64,000 nt of DNA from Lycorma delicatula (taxonomy: Eukaryota; Arthropoda; Insecta; Hemiptera; Fulgoridae): positions 42,135,946 to 42,199,945 of the forward strand of contig NC_134465.1 of assembly GCF_047948215.1 (NCBI RefSeq), read 5' to 3'. The notes beneath the pieces are model-generated. The model made no database searches. It saw nothing but the letters and a program-made list of their open reading frames with translations, and was not told the origin of the DNA. A program made the translations under genes and the position numbers. Shown here one piece after another: positions 12,801 to 24,800 of the stretch. The stretch's first letter is position 1. The number at the start of each line of letters is the position of its first letter.

Positions 12801-15800
12801 TTCAATCTATTTCATTCATTTAAAGGAAAACCCACCAAAAATGCTAAAATTGTATTATTTGTTATACAAGGATATTTGAACCACTATGCTTTTTGTTTCA
12901 GAAATTGAAAAAGCTTTTTATTAAAAGACTTTTCAAAATATTGAGTATAAAAGGCGAAAAAAAATGGAGCACATGCAATTGAAAATCACATGTCTGTATA
13001 CTTTATAAGTAAATACTAATTATACCTCCTCTACCTCAAGCTTCTCTAAATTCCATAGATTCATTTGACACCTTTTCTTCAGGTTTTTAAACCCCAATCT
13101 ACATTTCATTATCACTAAATTATGGTCACTATCAATGTCTGCTCCAGGATATGCTTTGCAGTCAACAGTTGATTTCTAAATCTTTGTTTAACCATGAAAT
13201 AACCTACCTGATACCTTGCAGTATCATCAGGCTTTTTCTATATGTATATTCTTCTATTATGACTTTTAAACTGGGTGTTGACAATTACTAAATTATATAC
13301 ATCGTGCAAAACTAAACAAGTCAGTCCCTTCTTTCATTCCTTTTGCCAGCCCGCATTCATCCACAATATTTCCTTCCTTGCCTTTTCCCGACACTTGCAT
13401 TCCAATCTCCAACTATTATACAATTTTAATCCTCTTTTATGTGTTTAACTGCTTTGTCAATTTCTTTGTATACACACTCTACCTCATCATCATCATGGGC
13501 ACTTGTAGCCATTTAGATGTTAACAATCATTGTCACCTTTTCTGATTTTACCCTTATTACAATGATTATTTCAAAAAGCTTAGCGACAGAATCATTGTAA
13601 TAAGGGTAAAATCAGAAAAGGTGACAATGATTGTTAACATCTAAATGGCTACAAGTGCCCATGATGATGATGAGGTAGAGTGTGTATACAAAGAAATTGA
13701 CAAAGCAGTTAAACACATAAAAGAGGATTAACTAAGCTTTTTGAAATACTCTAATCTCTTCCCGATCTTCTTGTTCATTATGAAATCTACTCCAGCCTGC
13801 CCTTTATTTGATGTTGAGTTAATTACTCTAAAATCATCTGACCAAAAGTCATTTTTCTCTTACCACTGAACCTCGCTAATTCCTACATCTACATTTAACC
13901 TATCAATTTCCCTCTTTAAATTTTCTAACCTACCAACCTTTTTTAGACTTCTAACATTCCACACTTCAACTCATAGATGTTATTTATTAATTTTTTTGTG
14001 ACCCCTTCCTTAGCAGTCCCCACCCAGACATCCAAACGGGGAATTAGTTTTTCTTGTCCCCCGTTACTTATTTATTTACTCTAATTACACTGATAAACAT
14101 AATCTTTGTTTCCTAACATGCAATACATGATTTTAATCTGTTTTTTGATGCTGAAAACGAATATGAACTCAGAATCTTTCTATCACCTACCATCTTTTAA
14201 AATTTTTTTAAATTTTAATTAAAGATTGTTTTTAATTTTATTTATTTACAATTTAAAACATACATTATCATCCGTCAGACCTAAGTCTGTCAACAGATAT
14301 ACTAAAGAATTATTAGTGTTTTTTTTCTAATAGTTATAATAGTAGTACAATTATAAAAATTAATTTAACAAAATTAAACTATATATTTAAAACTAATGAA
14401 CAAATTATTTCTTAAATATTTATTATGTATTAGGTTTAGTAACTAAAACTATATTTAAGAAACAAAACTATACTTAATTACAACAACTAATAACACAATT
14501 AATATCTTGTTGCAACAATTACATAAAGAAAATAAATAACTAAGCTTTAACCATTCAACAATACATTATTTATTGATTTATAATAATTATTAACATTAAA
14601 ATAATAACTATAATCATGTTATAATTGTCTGGGCTGCCAGTATAATTCCAACATGAATCCTGTTAGTACCTAATTACATTATAGTTAATGCCCATTCAAT
14701 GAGAAGTTTTACATTATTGAGGTGATTCGGTAAAGAATTAAGTAATGCAGGAACAATATACTTCTTTAATCGTTTACCATATTATTATATCTATCCATAA
14801 TAAAGCTAATTGCTCTCAACTTGTATCCACTTTCTACATTTACCCTGTATTCACTGTTGTAAAAGTTCTTAAAAATAATTAAGAATTTAAATAGACCTCT
14901 AACTGACAGAAACATTGTAAGATTATTTAAATTGGTGTCATAATTGTTATCAGAATCATAATGAGCAATATCTTTGAGGACCCTATTTTGTATTAAATTT
15001 ATTTTATTTATGAGATATTCTGCGGCTGATCCCCATGCTGTCAAGCCGTACCGAATAACAGATTCAAACAAAGATGAATAGAGTAAGCGTTTACAGTGAA
15101 TTGGTAATAGGGGTGAGATGTGGTGGAATTTCATAGCAACATTAAATTTTTACATACATGTTTTAGATGGTGATCCCATCTAAAAAAAGAATCAAAATGT
15201 ACACCCAAATATTTGTATTTGTCAGCATTCTGGAGATGTTCACAATTACAGTTTATGTGGTAATTTTTTATACAGTCACATGTATGACAAATAATTTTTA
15301 TTGGTCTTTGGGATCGAAGATAAGATCTTATATGTAAAACAACAGTTTTTTCAACATATAGTTAGTATTTTAAACTCTTATATTGCATTTTGTTAAATTA
15401 TTTTTTATCTTTGTTAACATAATTTGTAAACTATAAATAAACAATACTAGGCAAAGAATTAAATCATATCATAGTCGCATACCATGACATCATATCTAAT
15501 ATTGAAGAGTGAGCCTTCAAGGACAAGATTACTCAAGTCTGTACAGGTCAAAACATGTAGCTGAAAACACAGCTGTGATGTTTGTATTAAGCACTGGATT
15601 CACTAATCATGAAGTCTTGAATCTGCCCTTACCTAATTGTACGCCAAGGTTCAACAGAATATTGATGATAAAGATAACTTGCAGAAGATTTCATTAAATG
15701 TTTGAATAATATCACATATAGCGACTACACCATCATCACAAAAACAGAAAAAAAGTAGTACGATATCTCTTCTGTACATTACTCAGTATGAGACATAAGA

Positions 15801-18800
15801 GGTAAATACTTAAAAAACTACAAACCTTACAGAATGGGCATTCTGAAAATTAAGGAAAACTACTAAAAATAAGATAACTCAAAAGCTTTCTGTTTTCTTG
15901 GACTTTTAATTATAAATTTTTGGGGTTTTTTAAAAACAGACTTGTCTCAAAAACTAAAAATTAAAACCTTCCGACTCAAATTAAAACTTTTTTTGCACCA
16001 ATATTACTGTGAAATTGATAATTCAATAATCCAAATTTTCTACTTAACTGCATAATTAAATTCTTTATTAAATAGAAATTAAATAACTTACGTTGCAGTT
16101 TTTTGTAATATTCTATTTAATGCAGACTGTTCATCGGTTTTCTTTGGCAGGGAATTTGGAGACTGTTGTAAAAAATCATCACTGAAAAAATTTAAAAGAG
16201 AAAACAATTAAAATTACTATACTAATACAAGATAATAAAACCTTGCACGTGCATGCTCACATACATATATATTGTCACATGTTCACGGCTTGAAAAGAAT
16301 ATTGAGATTGCTTATTGAAAATGTTTATATAATTACAATTTATTAATTTAAGAACATAAGTAAAGCAAGGCAAATCAATAATAATTACAAGAGTAATAAT
16401 AACAGTAAATGACACTAATAAAACAAATAATGAAAATAGTAATCACAACCACAATAATAATGATGACAATTGCAAACAATGTCAACAATAAACAAATATT
16501 AATCATAGTAATCATAACCACAACAACAAAAATAATAAACAGTAATAACATACAAAACAGAATTTAAAGTAATCGTCAGGATTTATTCACAGGTAGATAA
16601 ATAATGAAAAGCAGAATTCACTCCCATCAATAAAAGACCACTAGGTCTTAACACTTTTAACCACTAGTCTTTATTAACAACAATAGTACAATAGATAAGA
16701 CAAGTATAAAGTTCTTTCACTGCAAAAACCTTTGCTGTTCACAAATAAAACTACCCTAACAATTTATGAATGAAATTTAGTACATTATTTCTTTCACTTA
16801 CTGTAACTCACCGAACCATTTCTTGTTTTCATGTACTGTAATTACTTGTGACGTCACCTTAATCGCGTCAAACATGTAATTTGCTAGAAATTTTCTTCTA
16901 CACTGACCTCCTCGCAGAATACTCTCAGAGACTGATGTTGTAACATCTCGCTTAGAACTCTCCTCGCCTGGTCTTCCCTGGAGTATTTATACTTCTATCC
17001 TCTTTACCTGCAGAACCAGACCCCAGTTGAGTGTCATGCATTCCTACCCTGGTCCAGTAATTCTTCTCACAAAAAACATTTGTTTAGCTGTGTCAGTGGG
17101 CAATATTAAAAAAGATGATTGTTAGACGGACCTGTTACCTTTACTAAAAGGGTTTCTTTTAGCCCCTTTCTGGATTCCTCCCATTATTATATTTTCTACT
17201 ACTTTCTTCTTAATTGGTAGGTATCCGTTACTCAGGTCCATTATACCAGTCTTGTTACAACATGCACGCTCGCACACAAGCATGAACACACACACACATA
17301 CACACACAATCATTTACACTGAAATTCTAGCATAAAGTTAAAGTATACTTTGGAGGATAAGTAGCAAATCACCAATTAAGTAAAATTTAAATTATTGTTG
17401 GCATGATAGTTAGTAATGCATTGACAATGATAAGCTATTTTTTTTCTTCATCTTTTATGACTGCATAGGATTACTTCAGTCAGTACATTATCCAAATCTC
17501 CCACATTATCAGTCCTGAAAGGACTGTTCAGGCCTTGAGGTCTCCCTGTACTTTTTCATACCATCCAATCTCCGTCCCCTTTCTGGTGTTAAAAATATTG
17601 TGTTGTGAATTACTTTCTGGTAAGTGTGAAGCAAGTGTTTTTGTCCTTGATTTTTTAGTTTAATTTTAACTTGTCCGTGATGACTTCTGGTGCAAGACCA
17701 ATTTCTTTCATATCCATCTGGCATTCTGGCTTGGTGTTTTTCAAGTTGAGATTATAATATGTACCAGCTGTTTTAGAAGTCTTTGCATCCTCATGATTTG
17801 TTCAAAGAATCCTAGTCTCCTCTTGCGCATGGTATCAGTGATAGTTTCTAACTCTTTGTACACAACTTTGTTGAGCATGATCCACCACTGCTCATCTTTC
17901 TGGAACTTTTTATTGATACAGGTTCTTCTAATTCTTCTTTTGATTTTCTGGAGTCTATTGGTTTTTGATTATTTGTTTAGGTGGAAGAGTGTTTCTTCTG
18001 CATACATGGCTAGTGGTTTTTAAATGTGTTGTATAGTTGCCCCAGTGAATCTACGAGATTGTGACATCACGTGCTGACATCTCATTATATTACTGTTTTC
18101 CAAAACATTATTTTTGGGCATAATTATTATTTCTATTTCATTTCTGTCAATTATTAAACTGCCACTTGCACTATTTTTAGAAAAATAAGTAATTATTTGA
18201 TTGCAATTCTTAATCAAGTTCAAAAATAAGAAAGCTGCAAGTAGAAATAGGCCCAGCTTGCAAAGTGTGCAGTCATGCTTGTTTGGAACTGTGCAAATAG
18301 TAACATGTGACATAAATGTCTAGACAGGCATATCATCAGACAAGCTATTCTTTGCTTGTCTAGTCAGTCTGTTACTTCTGCTTCCTGAATTAACAGCAAG
18401 GTGTATACTGTTTAGGATTTTATGTATTAATTCTGCGTGTGAGTGTATAGTGGTTTATGTGTTTTTCTTTACTTTTATGGATTAATACTAGTAAACTGTA
18501 AGCAACTGAACTTTTTTTACTAATAAATTTGAGTAGCCTAGTTTCAAAATCAGCCACATCCATTTCATTAAATCTTTCAGGACAGCAAAAAGACTGGTAG
18601 AAAAAACATTCATAGAAAAAATTTTGATTTATTCACTATAGAATAATTAAGTCACTTCTAATTAAATAATAAGAATTATACTTTGTTTACTATTTATATT
18701 TAGCAGAAAACTCAATTTTTTGTTTGGATGTGGCTGATTTTGAAACATAATTTGAGTCTTGGTTAGTTTTGAAACAAAAAAGTTGATTTCCAACTACAAA

Positions 18801-21800
18801 ATAATTTACTTTTATTTAAAAAAAAGTACATAACATTTACAATAAATATTTTAGTACACACTTTCTAATACATTTAAAAAGTAATAAAAATTAATTTTTC
18901 AATTATTTGTATTGTATTACTTCAGGATGAGGATAACTTTGAAACACATCAAGCAGTTTTCTTGTGATGTAGCTGATACAGAACCACAAATCTTGTTTTA
19001 TTGCAAACATTGTTACTAACTTAAGTCATATACACTAAAAAGTCAATCAAAATTATTTTTGGATGTGGCTGATTTTGAAATGTGGTAACTCATTTTAAAA
19101 GAAATATACAATAAAAATTAAAGCATATTTGCCAGAACATTTGGATTGAATTACCAGGTATAAGAAATTTGAACTTGCTATTTAACTTTAATTTGAAATG
19201 GAAGATAAGTGCAGTGTAGGGAAAATAACATAGACAGAATGTCACAAAATGAGCTGTCACCCATAAAGCAAGAAAATGCAAGTGAATTGCGTTTGTGCGT
19301 GCGTCCGTATGTGTCAAGCAATAGCTTAAAATAGAACTGGGAGAAAAATTATGTTTCTGTTGTAAATTTTATTTACAACTCCAGCTAATCATGGTAGCGA
19401 TGAAGAAGACTTATAGCTAAATGATGACAATGACATTGGAGTTACTGAGTTACAAAAAGAAGAGGCTATTGATTCTTTAAATGTTTCTTTTATAGATGCT
19501 GGGTGTTACCTTTAAAGTTATACGCACTTAATGAGAGATGTAAAATAAGGTATATAAAACAGAATCTAAAAAAATTATACGAACATAACCCACACACAAA
19601 CAACCCCCAAAACATGTGCGCACACACACACACACACGCACTCTTCAAAGACTCAACAAGTTTGTTTTTTGAGTAATTATGAACTAACATTAAAAAAATT
19701 CCTACAAACAGCATTCTGAATAGTCAATTAACTGCAAGTATACAAATAAGGCCAATAAAGCAAGTATACAAGTATACAAATAAGGATAATAAAACAAAAT
19801 ATTTTTAAAATTACGACACAATAATAGTTATATAACTTTTATATGTTAAAAAATTTATGTCTTATAAAAAAACATACTGAGATCTCGATCTGAAAATGAT
19901 CTTCTATATAGAAAAAATATACGGCAATCAACCAGCTAAGGAAAAACCACTTAATATTGGTTTAAAATACATAAAAATACAAAAAAAATATTATAAACTT
20001 CTAATCAGTATAAACATGAAACAAAACAATTAATTACTTACGTATGTACTCTCTGAATTGATGGATTATTGCTAACTGGATCTACTAAAAGATGAGTACG
20101 TTCATTAACATCAGCACCCTAAAAAATAATGAAAAATAATTAGTTTGTTTTTACAAAAAAAAAAGCAATGAAGTAAATTAAATACAGAGTATCAGAACCT
20201 ATACAACAAGAATAACTTTTAATTATTAAAAAAACAGGAAATAAAAAATTTACTGAATTTTGTAATGTAATCCTTAACAGTGAATTTTAAGTTTAACATT
20301 ACCTAGTTTCACAGTTTAAAACATAACATACACACTGTGGTGACATATGAAAGAACAATTAGACTGAAGTCTTGCAAGACATATACAGTTCATTGATTTT
20401 CTTTTCTTTGTGATTTTATGAACAATATATAGTATCAATTACTAAAAACAACCACCACAGAACAAAATGCCTGGCACAATGATATATTATGATGGCTATT
20501 TGGAAAGTAACTTCTGATACATTATTAAAAGAACATAAATTGATAAAAGAACAATTTATTATATGCATTTTATAGAAACACCTTTTACCTACTTTAGTAT
20601 AAAACTGCTGTTAAGGTGCATTAAGGCACTTGTCATATCTGTAAACAAGTTTCTGAACATCCTCGTCATAAAAATCATATTTTTCAACTCCTTGTCATTT
20701 TCAAAACACTATGTTGCTAACCATTTCTTCAATTTCAGGAGAAGATGATTACTAGGAGCCAAAGTATGGAGGATGGTTAACAACTTCCAACTGAAATTGT
20801 CCATCTGGGATCAAGTGCATACTTATAGTATGCAGGTGAGCACTGTCATGAAGAAAAATGATGCCTGAACTCAGCATGACCCATCGTTTGTTTTGAATGG
20901 TCCTTCTTAATCTCTTTGTCTTGCAAAGTTTCAGCAATATTTCAGTTCAGAGCTATTCGAAAATTAACTTCTAGTCCTTGATATTGTGAGGAGATGAAAA
21001 ACAGTTTTACTACTTGGCTTAATTCATGGCTATAAGATGAATATAATTTTTTTTTTTTCAATTGATGATTTTTTAATAACGAATTAGAAGTTATTTATTT
21101 AAAATTTAAAACAGTAAACTGAATTTTCTGCATTCTAAATGCACCACCAAGTAACAGTGACCTTGGAGTGGTGACAATTACTACCCAATATAAAAACAGG
21201 TTCCTTGCTCTCAGTAATCTCCCTTACCAAATGATTGTTCTATATTTAACAAATGAATGCAACAATTTTGAAATGAAATACAGCCGGCTAATTCTGTACT
21301 GTATATTATAAAAACTAATAATTGAAGACAAAATATTATCTATTACTAATTACTCGGTATTCACTGCTGTTAAAATTAATTTTAGTTTTTAATTCTTTAC
21401 AGAGTTTATTAACTGTTGACAGCTCCCCTATCTTTGAGTGAAATTCACTCACACCTAACCACACCTATATCAAAACGATCTAATCCCGTAACTGGTTTAG
21501 AACATTTATTTTTCTTTTTTAGGGTAATGAACGAACATTCTGGCACCTCGGATTGAAGAAGTTCAATTTTTTCTTTTCTTAGGCTTTGATCCTGAATCCT
21601 GGAAATGCCACAGACAGCTACAGCTCTCTCTTCACACTTCTGTCTAGTGATTAAATGCTTGTCTTTTTTTTTCATTTTCCTACAGCTTAAGATTCTTTCT
21701 TCATGAAATCATACACATTATTTACAATTTAGCACTCCTGTCTTTGAAGTCTTTTACCTTTTACAACAGACTTAAATTTTGCCATAACTATCCACACGTG

Positions 21801-24800
21801 AATGAACTACCTTAAAATGTTTGAACCATAAACCACGATAAAAACTTTTTACAAAATATTGAATTGTACATTAATTAACTATGTAACAAGATACACAACA
21901 CACACACAAAAAAAATCATACCAAGAAGCAGAATCACAGAATGAACTTTATATACAAGGAAAAGCAAAAGAGAAACAAAAATAAAATAAAATCAAAATAT
22001 TTGTTTTGTATTTAAAACATGATGTCACTTTCTTAATACTGCAAAAATACAAAAATACATTGCTTCATAAACAATAGTTATGTGGTGGCTATTGTACGTG
22101 TACATAAATATCTGTTCAAATAATTTTTATTAACGCCTTCCAAATTGTGAATTATTTTATAGTTATTTTTTATATTTAATGTATTCCTGTATTTACCTTA
22201 ACATTACTTCATGTGTATATTTTAAATAATTAATATGAATTTTAATCAGGGCTATTTTTTAAGTATTAATTATGAAATCTGTGATCTTGCTCTGATCAAA
22301 AGTTTTACCACAGATTCATCTAGGCAAATGCTGGAGCCATTCCTTTTTTTATTCATAGAGTAGTATATCTACCCATTCCTAATAAGATCTTTATAATTAA
22401 TTATTACATATCGATAAAACAACACAAAACATTTATCTATTTATGCAGCAGGCCAAGTAAGTTCAATTTGATCAGCAAAGTGTTTCTGACAAAACGCATA
22501 GAATTTTACATGAAATATCATATCAGCTTGTCATAAATTTTGTAGGCTTCATCAATTCATTTATATCACTTCAAAGATCTTTGTTTTTAATTTTATATCA
22601 CTGCTAATCTAAGCTTAAATATTCTGTGTTAAATCTTTTATAATGTTCTATTTTATGTTGCATAAAAAAAGTTTGAACTTTTAACATGTATATAAGGAAA
22701 AATTCAATAAAAATGTAAATAATATATGATTTTTGTTCAGTAATACAATGAAAGGCATATTTAAAGGATATTTTACTACGTTCCAATTCTTGGATCTTCT
22801 CCATTAAGTGGATCATTTGCATTTTTATTGTAAGTAATGTAACATGACTACAATATTTACAATATTCCATTCTTCAGAAATTCATTGTTGTGTTCAGAAA
22901 TTCATTCATTGTTGTTATTCTCATAAAAATAAAATTTTTATTTGCTAAAATGAATTTACTGTACAAAAATGAAACGATTATTCAATTCTTGCAAACAAAG
23001 GTGTTCTACACAACCCATGTTTACATGCTAATGGGCAAAAAATTAAATTATACACTTGAGGTAAAAGAATCAGGTTTGTTCCCGAAAAGACCATCATGAG
23101 TCTAAACAACTGACACAAGGTTCATGGTTCATCAAATCACGGTTAGAGTTTTGCACTGTTATGTTATTCATTTACTGCTGGAGTAAAGAATATAGTTCAG
23201 TCGAATTCTGTTGAAAAGAACAGGGAGTGAACCACATCACATGCATTGATTGGTATATAGTGAGGTGTGCAGAGAGAACTTACTAAATAATGTTTTAGTG
23301 GTTGGTAAACCTAATACACACATCAAAATTTGCTTTGACGATCACTAAGAGAAAATATAATAGAAGAAGAGTACTGCCTCATCAATGGGAGTTCAGCAGA
23401 ATTCGCCAAGAAACAAGAGATAGTTTTCTCGTAGCAGTGCCAGAGAGATCTACAGAAACTTTGTTGCCAATCATCTAATTCATTGCACCAGGGACTACTG
23501 TTTTGTCAGATGAATGGGCAGCAGCATTACATACACCAGAGAGTGAATCACAAATTGCATTTTGTTGATCCACAAACCCAAGCCTAAGGTTAAATATGGG
23601 CCGAAGGCCAAAATTTGGAACAAGAAACTTTAGGTTAAAAGCCAATCAAAGATAAATTCATACTTAGTTGAATGAATATATGTAGCAGCAGTAGTATAAA
23701 AAAATTAAGTTTTATTTGAAAAAGTTCTTCAATGTATTGCAGAATTTATGATACCCATATAGATTATCCTTCATATTTTGTATTCTACATTATTATTGTT
23801 CTGTGTTATAGGAATATTAATAATCTTAGTTCCTCTTTTTTTCTCTATTTCTTTTATGTATGTTTATTTTTGTACAGTGTATGTTGAATATTACTGTATG
23901 ATGTACGTTTATCATCAAATAAAATTAAAATACCCATTTGTAAAAAAAATTATAATAATTTAAAAAATTAAAGAACGCAATTTTAAACATTTTAATCAAT
24001 CAAATACTACATTGCTATTGCTCTGCAGCAATCTGACACCTAAAGTCATGGCTAGTGGGCCACAATGTTGTTTAGTCACTGCGGTGTTGCCGGCAATATG
24101 CAAGAATGATGTCATTCCAGCCTATACTGAGGCGCATCCTCAACAAAAACATAAATGCTGCCCCTTAATGGAAAAGGTCCCACTTCTCATTCCTCTGCTT
24201 ATACTCAATGGGAGGATAAATAATGATGACAGGGAATGAATAAAAACAAAAATACTAATATTGTATTAATATGTTTTAGTATGTCAAGTACATACTCATA
24301 CCAATATCAAATTATATACCAAAAATATGAGTTGGAAGAAGAAGGGGAAAAGAATCTTTCTTCTTCCAACTGAGAGTATGTTCAGGAATGAACATACATA
24401 TATGTATGTTGAGGAATGAAGATAAGGAAACAATATATAATAATATACACAAGATAATGAAAACAAGTAGAAATGATGTAGTGAGAATAACTGAGATCAG
24501 ATGGTTTACTGATGCCAGCCAAAAGTTCAAAGTTGTAATAGTCTGGGTACATGAATACAACAGAAGAAAATCTAAGAATGGATAGTGATGGGTACAGTGA
24601 TGGGACAAGCAAAGTTGAGTTAAAACGAAATAACAGCAACAGGTGATTCTCTGACCAACAGTACAGTAGTCAAATTCCCAACCCAAGGAAACTAAAAAAT
24701 ATAGGTTTTGATTTTGATTAAATTTCAATTCAGAATAGCTGTATTTAAAATAAATAACAATGATCTTAATTTTTTTCTCTGAAAAAGAGCAAATTCAGAA

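Noticed and set aside
19380..19500. Possible acidic N-terminus of a piggyBac-like transposase (GSDEEDL-like residues)
   Set aside because: Too short and broken by a stop; no DDD domain nearby.
20494..20980. Two similar ~25-base blocks (GGCTATTTGGAAAGTAACTT and AGCTATTCGAAAATTAACTT) as terminal repeats of the 20.5-kb mariner
   Set aside because: They are in direct, not inverted, orientation and differ at several positions, so they do not form a normal mariner TIR pair.
24312..24728. 138-aa minus-strand open frame
   Set aside because: Hydrophobic, low-complexity translation without a recognisable domain, in an intron of LAMTOR1; no splice or start context.
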